Numbered from the stretch's first letter, positions 46,344 through 56,583 are shown. The stretch is 64,000 nucleotides of DNA from Anaerobacillus sp. CMMVII (GCF_025377685.1 NZ_JACEHK010000016.1:1-64000), one strand, 5' to 3'. The notes: generated by a model not told the origin, from the letters alone. Made by a program: numbers and translations.

Positions 46344-48320
46344 AAGAATAAGTGGTCGCTATCAGATATTAGAAACAATTGGTGGGGGTGGAATGGCAAA
46401 TGTGTATAAAGCACATGATGCTATATTGAACCGCCATGTAGCTGTAAAAGTACTACGTCCACAATTTTCAGATGATGATGAGTTTATTCGTAGATTTAGG
46501 AGAGAAGCTCAAGCAGCAACTAGCCTATCACACCCAAATGTAGTTAGTATTTATGATGTTGGCGAAGAAGCAGATATTTATTATATCGTTATGGAATATG
46601 TGGCTGGTTTAACCTTAAAACAATTAATCCAACAAAGAGGCTCATTGCCGATTCAAGAAACCGTTAATATCATAATGCAGATTTCGTCTGCTATTGCTCA
46701 TGCCCACGAAAATCATATTGTCCATCGTGACATTAAGCCTCACAACATCTTAATAAGTGAGAATGGTGAAGCGAAAGTAACTGACTTTGGAATTGCAAGA
46801 GCAATGACATCTGCTACAATTACACACACGAATTCAGTCATGGGTTCTGTTCATTACCTGTCTCCCGAGCAAGCTCGTGGTGGGTTGGTAAATGAAAAGT
46901 CTGATATATATTCCTTAGGAATTGTCTTATATGAGATGGTGACTGGTAAAGTCCCATTTTCAGGAGATACAGCTGTTTCTATTGCAATTAAGCATTTACA
47001 AACAGAAGTTCCTTCACCAAGAAAGTTTAATCCGACATTGCCGCAAAGTATTGAAAATATTATTTTAAAAGCTACAGCGAAAGACCCTTTTTACCGGTAT
47101 GCGAATGTTAGGGAACTAGAAGATGACTTACATACGGCTTTAAACCCTAATAGGATGCACGAAGAGAAATATTTAGTCCCACATGATAACGAAGATGTAA
47201 CTAAAGCAATACCAATTATTAAGAAAACCATCCAGTCGATAGTGACTTAGAGCAAACGAAAGTAATCAAACCTAGTGGTACGAGTAGTCCCCCACTAGAA
47301 AAAGAACCACCAAAGAAGAAAAAGAAAAAGTGGGTCTTTGCAATGTTCCTTACATTTTTTCTTTTACTAATATCAATCGGTGCAGCTTTTGTGATTGTTC
47401 CAAAACTCCTTCACGTTGATGAAGTTCTCATTCCTGAGGACTTAGCAGGTATGGAGTACAGCGAAGTGTATGAAGCATTAACTGCACTAGGTCTAACTGT
47501 TGAAAAAGAAACAATGCTCCACGAAGAAATCCCGGAGGACCATGTTGTTAGGACGAATCCTGAAGGGGGGCGTACTGTAAAAGTTAACTCAATCATCACA
47601 GTATACGTAAGTGAAGGTAAAGAAAAAATAGAAATGGTAGAAGTTACAGAAACAGATAAGGAACAAGCTCGTAGAACGTTAATTAGACTTGGGTTTAAAG
47701 AAGAAAATATTGAGGAAGTCCCTAAAGAGTCAGATTCCATAGAAAATTTAATTATCGAACAACTACCATTACCTGGAGAAAAAATTGTTCCAGAGGAAAC
47801 GGTTGTCATCTTAACCTATAGTATTCCTATGAAATTCAGCTTGGAAAATTTACATGGTCTCACTCGTCTAGAAGCAATTGAACGTTTAAATAACCTAGGA
47901 TTAAACATCGATGTTAAAGAAGAGTACTCGGATCGAATTCCGGAAGATCATGTCATTGATCAGAAGCCAGCTAGAGAAACTATTGTACAAAAAGGAACGA
48001 CTGTGACAGTGATTGTGTCACTTGGGCCAGAACCTGAACCGCCACCAGAGCCTATAAATACAGTAATTGTAGCTCCGGTGCCATTATCTCCAGAAGATGA
48101 AATGGCTGGAATAGAATACCCAGTTATTATTACCTATCGGGATTCTAATGTAAGCGAGCATACTCTTTTTGTCGAAAGAAACATCAGCAAACTAACAGAA
48201 TTTCGTGTTCCTGTGACCATTAACCCCGGAGATAAAGCTGAAGTAATCAGGTATATTGCTGGTGAGCAATACGGTGATCCGATTATCCTAACCTATGAAG
48301 AGGCTTTAGCAAATCAATAA
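46333..48320 (+). pseudogene. prkC: PrkC Ser/Thr kinase with PASTA domains, frameshifted as read
   Basis: PrkC senses muropeptides and signals spore exit from dormancy. Start ATG 46333 ([29 protein letters not shown]). Kinase domain about residues 9-270, with [16 protein letters not shown] and DFGIA. One missing A at 47221-47222 breaks the frame; with it the juxtamembrane KEN...KVIKPSG linker continues into a membrane helix (residues about 337-360) and three PASTA repeats (about 362-570) plus a C-terminal region. Repaired length about 662 residues. Confidence 0.93.
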
Positions 48321-48374
48321 GGATAAAGTCGCCTGTTTTCGTTTCGATTCATGAAAGTAATTAAGGAGGATGCA

Positions 48375-49255
48375 ATGCCTGAAGGAAAGATAATTAAAGC
48401 GCTGAGTGGATTTTATTATGTGGAAAGTCATGGAGAAATATATCAATGTCGTGCGAGAGGAAATTTTCGCAAAAAAAAGCTGACTCCTTTAGTGGGGGAT
48501 ATAGTTAATTTTGAGGCTGAAAATAAAACAGACGGTTATATTTTAGGGTTAAAGGATCGGTTCAATGAATTAATCCGTCCCCCTATTGCGAATGTAGAAC
48601 AGGCAATTTTAGTTTTTTCAGCCATGGAACCAAAGTTTAGTACTCTTTTATTAAATCGCTTTTTGGTTCATATAGAATCAAATAATATTGAAGCCATCAT
48701 TTGTGTCAGCAAAATTGATTTATTGAAGCCTGAACATCGTGATGAAATAAATCAATTTATTACCGACTACAAAAACCTAGGTTACACTGTATTACAACGT
48801 CAATATACATGGAAGAGCTAATTGAAGAAGTTAGACCATGGCTAGATGGTAAGACGAGCGTTTTTGCAGGGCAATCAGGTGTCGGTAAATCTTCTTTACT
48901 AAATTCGTTGAAACCTGAGTTGGAAATTGAAACAAATGAAATTTCTTCCCACTTAGGAAGAGGTAAGCATACGACAAGGCATGTCGAACTGATCCAAATT
49001 GGTACGGGTTTAGTTGCCGATACACCTGGTTTTAGCTCTTTAGAATTTGCTGATATTGAAGCAGAAGAACTGTCTGACTGTTTTCCGGAGATGAGGGAAA
49101 GAGCGCAGTTTTGTAAGTTTCGAGGCTGTACCCATTCATCCGAGCCTAAATGTGAAGTCCGTCAAGCTGTTGAAGCAGGGGAAATTACCACCTATCGATA
49201 CCAGGATTATTTAAGCTTTTTAGATGAGATAAAACAACAAAAACGGAGGTACTAA
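48375..49255 (+). pseudogene. rsgA: RsgA/CpgA ribosome-assembly GTPase, frameshifted as read
   Basis: Circularly permuted GTPase for 30S maturation. Start ATG 48375 after AAGGAGG (MPEGKIIKALSGFYYVESHG). OB fold, then G4 CVSKIDLL, G1 GQSGVGKSSLLN, G3 DTPGF, and a C-terminal zinc knuckle (CKFRGCTHSSEPKCEV). TT at 48792-48793 lacks one T; repaired it reads TVFTTSIYMEELIEE. About 294 residues. Confidence 0.94.
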
Positions 49256-49256
49256 G

Positions 49257-49901
49257 ATGATTAAGATTGCACCGTCAATCCTATCTGCAGATTTTGCAAA
49301 ACTGGGAGAGGAAATCAAAGATGTTGAAAGAGGAGGAGCGGATTATATTCATGTTGATGTCATGGATGGCCACTTTGTCCCAAACATAACCATTGGTCCA
49401 CTGATTGTCGAGGCGATTCGGCCAATAACAACATTGCCATTAGACGTTCACTTAATGATTGAAAACCCTGATTTATATATTCCACAATTCGCGAAAGCAG
49501 GGGCGGATATTATTACGGTTCATGTAGAGGCATGTACACATTTGCATCGGACAGTTCAATTAATCAAAGAACAGGGAGTAAAAGCTGGCGTTGTTCTTAA
49601 TCCAGCTACTCCAGTTGATACCCTTCAACATATTATTGATGATGTGGATATGGTGTTGCTAATGACAGTGAATCCAGGTTTTGGAGGACAGAAGTTTATC
49701 AAGCAAGTACTTCCGAAAATTTATGCGGTCAGTGAAATGGCTAAGTCAAAAGGATTATCAATAGATATTGAGGTAGATGGTGGAGTCAATGTTGAGACAG
49801 CAAAGCTTTGCGTTGAGGCTGGGGCCAATGTATTAGTTGCTGGTTCTGCTATTTACAATGAAGTGGACCGAGCAGCAGCAATAAGAGCAATTAGAGGGTA
49901 A
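49257..49901 (+). CDS. rpe: Ribulose-phosphate 3-epimerase
   Basis: Pentose-phosphate enzyme; 214-residue TIM barrel with [27 protein letters not shown] and [10 protein letters not shown]. Start ATG 49257 after GGAGGTACTAAG, which overlaps the end of rsgA. Confidence 0.97.
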   Translation: MIKIAPSILSADFAKLGEEIKDVERGGADYIHVDVMDGHFVPNITIGPLIVEAIRPITTLPLDVHLMIENPDLYIPQFAKAGADIITVHVEACTHLHRTVQLIKEQGVKAGVVLNPATPVDTLQHIIDDVDMVLLMTVNPGFGGQKFIKQVLPKIYAVSEMAKSKGLSIDIEVDGGVNVETAKLCVEAGANVLVAGSAIYNEVDRAAAIRAIRG

Positions 49902-49911
49902 TAATAAAGTT

Positions 49912-50010
49912 TAACCACAAGGGGAGTCTTAAGAAGGACTGAGAGGGAACGTAGTGCCGTTCTGACCCATTGAACCTGTAAGTTAGTGCTTGCGTAGGGA
50001 GTGGAGGTTA
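49912..50010 (+). promoter_or_regulatory. TPP riboswitch (THI element)
   Basis: Conserved pieces GACTGAGAGGGA (49937-49948), GACCCATTGAACCTG (49963-49977) and GCGTAGGGAG near 49992 form the TPP-sensing aptamer. It lies upstream of thiT-thiN. Confidence 0.92.
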
Positions 50011-50018
50011 TATAAGTT

Positions 50019-50142
50019 AACTCAAGTAAAGAGTGTATTTCCTCAAAAGTATACAATCCTACCAATACGTTGAAACTAATCGTAATTTGCCGTGGGATTT
50101 TAGACCAGTAAGGGGAGCACTTATTACTTGAGTTATTTTTTT
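50019..50142 (+). terminator. Probable riboswitch-controlled terminator
   Basis: AACTCAAGTAA (50019-50029) pairs with TTACTTGAGTT (50124-50134), which is followed by a T tract. The arms are about 95 nt apart, so the loop is unusually large. TPP binding could free the left arm for termination. Confidence 0.5.
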
Positions 50143-50246
50143 GATCAATAGTTTGAGCTAGTAGTAGAATGAATGATGATAGAGTTTCAATTTTTATTAA
50201 GAAAAAAACTACTTGGTATTAATTACATTCAAAGAAGAGGTGTTAT

Positions 50247-50795
50247 ATGAAAAGGCCAGTTTTACATCTTACTGAAATTGCCATGATGGCAGCATTAGCA
50301 ATTATTTTAGATTTTGCTTCAATTAAAGGATTTTGGGGTTATGGTGGCTCTGTCTCACTAGCGATGGTACCAATATTACTCATGGCATATCGTCGTGGAT
50401 TATCGGCAGGTTTAGTTACCGGTTTTATAGTTGGGGCTATCCAAATGTTTTATGGATATTACTTCCATCCAGTGCAAATATTTTTAGACTATGCGCTTGC
50501 TTATACTGTTGTTGGTTTTGCAGGAATATTCAGCTTTTCATCGACGATGTCGTCAACAAAACGTATTTTCGTCATTGTTGGAGGAGTTTTCCTAGGTTCT
50601 TTCCTTCGTTTTATTGTTCATTTTATCTCAGGTGTAGTTTGGTTTGGTAGTTTTGCTCCAGAAGGAATGAACGTTGTCTGGTATTCCATCATATATAATA
50701 CATCATATATGCTACCTGCATTTTTACTATGTGCCGCTGTTTTAGTTCTGTTGTCTAATACAGAACCAAGACTACTTCAAGGAAATCAAAAATAA
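50247..50795 (+). CDS. thiT: ThiT, thiamine ECF transporter S component
   Basis: 182 residues with five or six hydrophobic segments. Family motifs LTEIAMMAALAIILDF and FHPVQIFLDYALAY are present. It binds thiamine in the membrane and works with shared EcfA/A'/T modules encoded elsewhere. Start ATG after AGAGGTG. Overlaps thiN start by one base; the TPP riboswitch lies upstream. Confidence 0.92.
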   Translation: MKRPVLHLTEIAMMAALAIILDFASIKGFWGYGGSVSLAMVPILLMAYRRGLSAGLVTGFIVGAIQMFYGYYFHPVQIFLDYALAYTVVGFAGIFSFSSTMSSTKRIFVIVGGVFLGSFLRFIVHFISGVVWFGSFAPEGMNVVWYSIIYNTSYMLPAFLLCAAVLVLLSNTEPRLLQGNQK

Positions 50796-51424
50796 TGAAG
50801 AACATTAACATTGTGGCAGGGGGACCTTTTTCAAGTCTCCCTGTTTTACGTCTCGACTCAAATGAAATTTGGATAGCTGTTGATCGTGGATTAGAACATC
50901 TATTGCGCTACGACATCGAACCTGATTATGTCCTAGGTGATTTTGATTCGGTGTCACCTAAATTAATGAATAAGATAAGACAACAACGTTTTAAACAATT
51001 TCCTGCCCAAAAGGATGAAACAGACCTTGAGCTAGCTATATCCTATGCATTAAAGGAGAAGCCGGATATTATTAATGTTTTTGGTGCAACTGGTGGTAGA
51101 TTAGACCATGGACTAGTTAATTTGCAGTTGTTATTAAGAAGCATTGATCGTTCCACTACAGTATTTATGATCGATAATAAAAATAAAATCACTTTAAAAA
51201 AACCAGGTATGTACTCGATAAATAAAAGTGAATACAAGTACGTGTCATTTCTTTCGTTTTTTGAAAAAATTGAAGGATTAACCTTACAAGGGTTTAAATA
51301 CCCTTTAACTCTTGCAACATTAGAATGTGGTTCAAGTCTATGTATTAGTAATGAATTAATTTTGGATATCGGTACTTATTCGTTTTCCTCAGGCATATTA
51401 ATAGTGGTAGAAAGTTGCGATTAG
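50795..51424 (+). CDS. thiN: Thiamine pyrophosphokinase
   Basis: 209 residues. Converts thiamine to TPP. Motifs GDFDSV, DETDLELAISYAL, GATGGRLDHGLVNLQLL are characteristic. Coupled to thiT, so imported thiamine can be turned directly into the riboswitch ligand. Confidence 0.93.
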   Translation: MKNINIVAGGPFSSLPVLRLDSNEIWIAVDRGLEHLLRYDIEPDYVLGDFDSVSPKLMNKIRQQRFKQFPAQKDETDLELAISYALKEKPDIINVFGATGGRLDHGLVNLQLLLRSIDRSTTVFMIDNKNKITLKKPGMYSINKSEYKYVSFLSFFEKIEGLTLQGFKYPLTLATLECGSSLCISNELILDIGTYSFSSGILIVVESCD

Positions 51425-51520
51425 ACAAACTATCAAGGTTATAAAATGAATTGTATAAAAATAGGCTTAAGTCTAGCGAGAAGTGAGGAATGAATAAATT
51501 TAGAAGTACTTGTAACTTTA

Positions 51521-51588
51521 TGAATTTCATAATTCAATATTTTCGCTATCTAGTTGATATAGCTCAGTTAAGGTAATTATGAAATTCA
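51521..51588. repeat. TGAATTTCAT-type intergenic element, copy B
   Basis: Begins TGAATTTCATAATTCA and ends GTAATTATGAAATTCAC, a clear palindromic pair; the middle TTTCGCTA...TAGTTGATATAGC matches copy A at 32561. Lies between thiN and spoVM. Apart from the spoVM ribosome-binding site nothing else was seen in 51425-51716. Confidence 0.65.
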
Positions 51589-51716
51589 CTCAACTTAGTA
51601 AAAAAATAGGTACTATTTCAGAAATGCTGAATATACTTATTAATAACTGAGGACTTTTAATACTTTATTCATTTGTAGTGCCGTAGACGACAAACTCATG
51701 TCGAGGAGGGAAATTT

Positions 51717-51797
51717 ATGAAATTTTATACGATTAAGCTACCTAAATTTTTGGGTGGATTTGTAAGGGTGATTTTGAATTCATTTAAAAAAGGTTAA
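51717..51797 (+). CDS. spoVM: SpoVM, spore coat membrane-anchor peptide
   Basis: A 26-residue amphipathic peptide (MKFYTIKLPKFLGGFVRVIL then NSFKKG) that senses curved membrane and anchors SpoIVA. Start after GAGGAGGGAAA. It is too short for most gene finders. The gene sits between thiN and rpmB, as in B. subtilis. Confidence 0.95.
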   Translation: MKFYTIKLPKFLGGFVRVILNSFKKG

Positions 51798-51828
51798 CAA
51801 AAAAGCACCACGTAGGTGCTTTTTTGTT
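51798..51828 (+). terminator. Terminator of spoVM
   Basis: AAAAAAGCACC / GGTGCTTTTTT stem with a short ACGTA loop and T tract. Confidence 0.9.
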
Positions 51829-51883
51829 TGCGCTATGGAAATAATAAATTTTACCCGGGTAAAATTTAAGTTTTAAGTATAAG

Positions 51884-51928
51884 AAAAACGAAGGCCTTCG
51901 CCAATAAAATTGACTACAAGCCGTTTTT
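51884..51928 (-). terminator. Possible terminator of rpmB
   Basis: On the minus strand AAAAACGGCTT can pair with AAGGCCTTCGTTTTT (bulged). It lies just past the rpmB stop. Confidence 0.45.
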
Positions 51929-51932
51929 CAAA

Positions 51933-52121
51933 TTATACGCGTTCAACTTTGCCAGATTTTAAAGCTCTAGCAGAAACGTATACACGCTTTGGCTTTCCAT
52001 CTACCATAATACGTACTTTTTGTACGTTTACGCCCCACTTACGCTTTGTTTTGTTCAATGCGTGAGAACGTTTGTTTCCTGTACGAGCTTGTCTTCCAGT
52101 AATTACACATTTACGTGCCAT
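51933..52121 (-). CDS. rpmB: 50S ribosomal protein L28
   Basis: 62 residues, [23 protein letters not shown] start at 52121 after AGGAGGTGC; an upstream start is rejected. Transcribed opposite to its neighbours, as in B. subtilis. Confidence 0.97.
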   Translation of the reverse strand: MARKCVITGRQARTGNKRSHALNKTKRKWGVNVQKVRIMVDGKPKRVYVSARALKSGKVERV

Positions 52122-52181
52122 GATTGCACCTCCTTGTAAACCATGAGATGACACTCAAATTCATCTTATAAATACTTGATA

Positions 52182-52210
52182 ATATTAGCATAGTAAAAAA
52201 AAGATTGCAA
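52182..52210 (-). promoter_or_regulatory. Candidate promoter of rpmB
   Basis: On the minus strand TTGCAA (52210-52205), 17 bp, TAATAT (52187-52182). Confidence 0.55.
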
Positions 52211-52242
52211 GGGGTTTTAAAATAAATATCAAGGGAAGATAC

Positions 52243-52270
52243 TTGACAGCTATATCGAAAAAGATATACT
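52243..52270 (+). promoter_or_regulatory. Candidate sigma-A promoter of yloU-fakA
   Basis: TTGACA (52243-52248), 16 bp, TATACT (52265-52270). It is divergent from the rpmB promoter. The rest of the gap to 52451 shows no hairpin of note. Confidence 0.7.
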
Positions 52271-52451
52271 CATAAAAGTAAATGATTTATTAGGAATAGG
52301 AAAACCTTAGAATAGGACAAAAATGTCAACGTGGAAAAAGTAGCAGATGACAAATACGCATTTTAATAACAGTTTTCTTTTAAATTGTGGGTAATTATAG
52401 TAAAATGTGATTAGCCATGAAGTACACTCTAAATAAAGGGGGATATCGATC

Positions 52452-52814
52452 GTGTCAATTAAAATGAAAACACAATTAGGTGTAATTGATGTTGCAAAAG
52501 AGGTTGTAGCCGTTATTGCTGGTGGTGCTGCAATTGACTGTTATGGAATAGTAGGTATGGCCTCACAGAAACAACTGAAAGATGGACTTAACGAGCTTTT
52601 AGGTAAAGAAAACTTTACTAGAGGTGTAGTTATTCGTGAAGAAGAGGATGAAATCCATATTGATATGTATATTATCGTTAGCTATGGAACAAAAATCTCT
52701 GAAGTAGCGCATATGGTTCAAACAAAAGTGAAATATCAGTTGGAGCAAATGCTAGGTTTAACTGTAGATTCAGTTAACATTTTCGTTCAAGGAGTTAAGG
52801 TTACAAACCTATAG
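52452..52814 (+). CDS. yloU: Asp23/Gls24 family protein YloU
   Basis: 120 residues of the alkaline-shock Asp23/Gls24 family (MKTQLGVIDVAKEVVAVIAGGAAIDCYGIVGMAS). Start GTG 52452 after AAAGGGGG. It always accompanies fakA in this neighbourhood, but its role is unclear. Confidence 0.9.
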   Translation: MSIKMKTQLGVIDVAKEVVAVIAGGAAIDCYGIVGMASQKQLKDGLNELLGKENFTRGVVIREEEDEIHIDMYIIVSYGTKISEVAHMVQTKVKYQLEQMLGLTVDSVNIFVQGVKVTNL

Positions 52815-52917
52815 GGCATGTTCAAAATGAGGACAACGAAAGGCTAGAAAAAAATCTAGAGCTACGTTACCGAACTTTTGAGCGTCCTCTACTAGTATAT
52901 GTTAAGGAGGAACATGA

Positions 52918-54594
52918 GTGACACTGAAGAGTTTAGAGGCTGAAAAATTAGCCCAAATGTTTATAGAAGGTGCAAATAATTTAACGAAGAATGTAAAGCT
53001 TGTTGATTCGTTAAATGTTTTCCCAGTTCCAGATGGTGATACAGGGACGAACATGAATTTATCGATTACATCTGGCGTAAAGGAAGTACAAAAACAAGTT
53101 CCAGAACACGTTGGCAAAGTAGCAGGCGCTTTTGCGAAGGGTCTACTGATGGGAGCAAGAGGTAATTCAGGTGTAATTTTATCTCAGCTTTTTAGAGGGT
53201 TTTCCAAGTCTGTTGAAGGCAAAGCTACGTTAAATGGAAAGCAATTTGCTGATGCTTTTGGAGCTGGTGTTGATATGGCCTATAAAGCAGTTATGAAACC
53301 TGTGGAAGGAACGATCTTAACTGTTGCAAAAGATGCAGCAAGAAAAGCGCAGGATGCTGCCAAACGTTCTGATGATCTTATTACAATCATGGAAGCTACC
53401 CTTCAGGAAGCAAGAGCTTCGTTAGAACGCACACCAGATCTATTACCAGTATTAAAAGAAGTAGGTGTTGTTGATTCTGGAGGTAAAGGCCTAGTAATTA
53501 TTTATGAAGGCTTTTTAGCAATAATGAAAGGTGAAAAGATCATTAATCTGGTCCAAGAAACAGCTTCAATGGATGATCTAGTAAAAGTACAACATCACAA
53601 TGCTCAAAGTCATATGGCCACTGAAGATATCGAATTCGGGTATTGTACAGAAGTAATGGTTAAATTTGAGCAAGACAAGCTTGAACAAAATCCTTTTGAT
53701 GAGCAAGCTTTCCGAAATTTACTCGATAACCATGGTGATTCACTTCTAGTGGTGTCAGATGAGGACTTATTAAAGATACATATTCATGCTGAACAACCTG
53801 GTGACGTAATTACTCATGCCCAAAAATACGGTAGTTTAATTAATGTCAAGATTGAAAACATGCGTGAACAACATACTCATCTGTTAGAAGAAACAAAAGC
53901 CGTTTACGAGGAGAAACCAGAACCGAAGAAGGTACTTGCTGAATTTGGTATCATCACCGTGGCTATGGGGGACGGTATTGCAAAAATGTTTAAGAGCTTG
54001 GGGGCTGGAGTTGTCATTGAAGGTGGACAAACCATGAATCCAAGTACTGAAGACTTTGTAAAAGCCATTTCTGATGTTCATGCCAAGAAGATTATCATCT
54101 TACCGAATAATAGTAATATTATTATGGCGGCAGAGCAGGCAGCTTCAGTTGTTGCAGAAGAAGTTGTTGTTATTCATTCGAAAACAGTTCCACAAGGACT
54201 TGCTGCACTGTTGGCATTTAATCCAGGATCTGATCTTGAAACGAATGCAGAAGATATGAGAGAAGCGCTAGCAGCTGTCAAAACTGGACAAGTAACATTT
54301 GCTGTCCGCGATACTAGTTTAGACGGTGTTGAGATTAAAAAAGATGATTTTATGGGAATTGCAGAAAAGAAAATTGTCTCTTCTGGCCCAGATCGCCAAA
54401 CTGTTACCGAAGAATTATTAAACAATTTACTTGATGAGGACTCGGAGATTTTAACAATCATCCGTGGTGAAGATACAACAGAAGATGAAGTAGAACAACT
54501 TGTCGCTTTTGTTGAAACGCATTATGCGGATGTAGAGGTTGAGGTTTATGAAGGCAATCAACCACTGTATTCCTACATTTTTTCTGTTGAATAA
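52918..54594 (+). CDS. fakA: FakA (YloV), fatty-acid kinase ATP-binding subunit
   Basis: Phosphorylates fatty acids carried by FakB. 558 residues: an N-terminal Dak2 domain with PVPDGDTGTNMNLS, then a middle domain and a C-terminal EDD-like domain. Start GTG 52918 after AAGGAGG (the ATG at 52914 is out of frame). A DegV/FakB-type gene follows at once, suggesting a complete fatty-acid kinase. Confidence 0.94.
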   Translation: MTLKSLEAEKLAQMFIEGANNLTKNVKLVDSLNVFPVPDGDTGTNMNLSITSGVKEVQKQVPEHVGKVAGAFAKGLLMGARGNSGVILSQLFRGFSKSVEGKATLNGKQFADAFGAGVDMAYKAVMKPVEGTILTVAKDAARKAQDAAKRSDDLITIMEATLQEARASLERTPDLLPVLKEVGVVDSGGKGLVIIYEGFLAIMKGEKIINLVQETASMDDLVKVQHHNAQSHMATEDIEFGYCTEVMVKFEQDKLEQNPFDEQAFRNLLDNHGDSLLVVSDEDLLKIHIHAEQPGDVITHAQKYGSLINVKIENMREQHTHLLEETKAVYEEKPEPKKVLAEFGIITVAMGDGIAKMFKSLGAGVVIEGGQTMNPSTEDFVKAISDVHAKKIIILPNNSNIIMAAEQAASVVAEEVVVIHSKTVPQGLAALLAFNPGSDLETNAEDMREALAAVKTGQVTFAVRDTSLDGVEIKKDDFMGIAEKKIVSSGPDRQTVTEELLNNLLDEDSEILTIIRGEDTTEDEVEQLVAFVETHYADVEVEVYEGNQPLYSYIFSVE

Positions 54595-54611
54595 GACTAA
54601 GGAGGATGCAT

Positions 54612-55468
54612 ATGGCCAAAGTAAAAATTATTACTGATAGTACTGCTGATATTCCCAAAACGATTGCTGAAGAATTAGACATAACAGTTGTTCCTTTAAA
54701 AGTTTTATTCGGTGAAGACACTTTTGAGGACGGTATTGACATTACCGCGTCAGAATTCTATGAAAAGTTAGCGTCATCTCCAGTCAGTCCAACAACTTCT
54801 CAACCAACACCATATCAATTTGAAGAGGTTTATCAAGAAGCTGCCAGAGAAGAAGACACCCAAATCATTTCTATCCACTTATCTTCGAAGTTAAGTGGGA
54901 CATATCAATCGGCTTATATTGCTAGAGATGTAGTTAAAGACCAAATAGATGTTACTGTTATTGACTCTAAACGAGCTTCTATTGCAATCGGTCAAATCGT
55001 AGTCGAAGTTGCCAAATTAGCGAAAGCGGGGGCGACCAAGGAGCAATGTTTAACTAGGTTAAATGAATTATTGAGTACATCAGTTATTTACTTTATGGTA
55101 GATACGTTAGAATTTTTACAAAGAAATGGTCGTATTGGCAAAGCATCCGCTCTATTTGGTTCGTTATTAAAATTAAACCAATCCTTTCTTTAAACGAAGA
55201 TGGAGAGGTTTATCCTTACGACAAGGTCCGCGGGCAGAAGAAAGCTTTAGCTAAAATTTATGAATTTATTGAGAGAGATTTTGGAACACAAGCAATTCAT
55301 ATTGGTATTTCTCAAGCGAATGCCCATGAAAATGCTCTAGAAATAATGACAGAGCTGAAAAGCCGTTTTAATGTTAGCACAGAAATCATTACCGATATCG
55401 GTCCTGTCATTGGTGCTCATGTTGGTCCTGGAACTATTGCTATTTCAGTTTCTCAAGCTAAGGAATAA
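54612..55468 (+). pseudogene. DegV/FakB family fatty-acid-binding protein, frameshifted as read
   Basis: EDD-fold protein that binds a fatty acid and presents it to FakA. VKIITDSTADIPKTIAEEL, the TSQPTPYQF region, HLSSKLSGTYQSA and DTLEFLQRNGRIGKASALFGSLL are typical. The A run near 55177 lacks one A; with it LKPILSLNEDGEVYPYDKVRGQKKAL continues to 55468 (about 285 residues). Start ATG 54612 is better spaced from AAGGAGG than ATG 54606. Confidence 0.9.
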
Positions 55469-55472
55469 AATT

Positions 55473-55540
55473 AAAGGCGCTATCCATTCACTAAGTACAA
55501 CAAATGTAAGTTGTTGTCTATTGGAAGGATAGCGCTTTTA
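55473..55540 (+). terminator. Terminator of the yloU-fakA-degV unit
   Basis: AAAGGCGCTATCC (one bulged G) / GGATAGCGCTTT stem with about 40 nt between, followed by T tract. Confidence 0.75.
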
Positions 55541-55735
55541 TTTTTGATTGTTGCTTTTTAATTAAGTTAGTAAAAAAACGGATCATTGTTTAGCTTCTCA
55601 TTCAATTAAATAACAATATTTAAGAGAAGTAGTATTACATAAAAATATCTTTTTGATAACAAAAAGGAAATATTCGATTATAATAAAATTACCTATAGAA
55701 ATGTTAGAAATAAAATGCTGTTGGGGGTTTTTACG

Positions 55736-56401
55736 ATGAAGTTTAGAACGGTTTTTGATATTATTGGTCCGATTATGATTGGTCCTTCAAGTTCACACAC
55801 GGCAGGTGCAGCAAGAATTGGCAGGGTTGCAAGAACTTTGTTAGGTAGACAACCTACGTTTGCAGAAATTTCCTTTTACGGTTCATTTGCAAAAACCTAC
55901 AAAGGTCATGGGACAGATGTGGCAATTGTCGGTGGAATATTAGATTTTGATACTTTTGATCAGCGTATTAAAAGCTCTTTACAAATTGCTAAAGATTTAG
56001 GTATCGAGATAAAGCTAGCTGTTGAAGAAGCGGTAACTGACCACCCGAATACGGCAAAAATAAGGCTTGGGACAAGTGAACAAGATGCACTCGAGCTTGT
56101 GGGTATTTCCATTGGTGGGGGCAAAATAGAAATCGTCGAGCTTAATAGTTTTCAGTTGAAGTTATCTGGAAACCACCCAGCAATTTTAGTTGTTCATGAT
56201 GACCGATTCGGGGTAATTGCAGCCGTTTCCAATGTCTTGGCGAAACATGAAATAAACATTGGACATATGGAGGTTTCTCGAAAAGAAAAAGGGAAAGAGG
56301 CGCTAATGGTTATTGAAGTCGACCAAAATGTTGCTGACCAGCTCTTAGAAGAGATAGCATCCTTACCAAATATCGTTAAAGTAACCAAAATTCACGATTA
56401 A
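55736..56401 (+). CDS. sdaAB: L-serine dehydratase beta subunit
   Basis: 221 residues. The N-terminal PSSSHTAGAARIGRVAR motif and the C-terminal ACT domain (ILVVHDDRFGVIAAVSNVLAKHEINIGHMEVSRKE) are clear. Start ATG 55736 after GGGGGT. It pairs with sdaAA to deaminate serine to pyruvate. Confidence 0.95.
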   Translation: MKFRTVFDIIGPIMIGPSSSHTAGAARIGRVARTLLGRQPTFAEISFYGSFAKTYKGHGTDVAIVGGILDFDTFDQRIKSSLQIAKDLGIEIKLAVEEAVTDHPNTAKIRLGTSEQDALELVGISIGGGKIEIVELNSFQLKLSGNHPAILVVHDDRFGVIAAVSNVLAKHEINIGHMEVSRKEKGKEALMVIEVDQNVADQLLEEIASLPNIVKVTKIHD

Positions 56402-56563
56402 AAATGTAACATGTTGAATGCGAATGTTGATTTAATGTGAGTAACGCATGGATAGTATAACATCAATTGAATGCAGTCTTACATCTGGTGTAGAGTAAAT
56501 TTGTAATACTACAGAAAGAATGCACAACAAACCATTCTACACTATACATTTTGCATTCTACAT
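56402..56563. repeat. Heptamer-array element H5
   Basis: Starts right after the sdaAB stop. Left arm AATGTAA / CATGTTG / AATGCGA / ATGTTGA units; core-like GTAACGCATGG (56441-56451); right arm (56531-56563) CATTCTA / CACTATA / CATTTTG / CATTCTA. Weaker and longer than H1, H3 and H4. Confidence 0.55.
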
Positions 56564-56583
56564 GACAAAACGGAGGTCATAAA

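Noticed and set aside
46333-48320. Programmed frameshift or stop-codon recoding in prkC, recG or spoIIGA
   Set aside because: Relatives need no recoding, no slippery heptamer with pseudoknot was seen, and the same one-base pattern occurs in ten unrelated genes.
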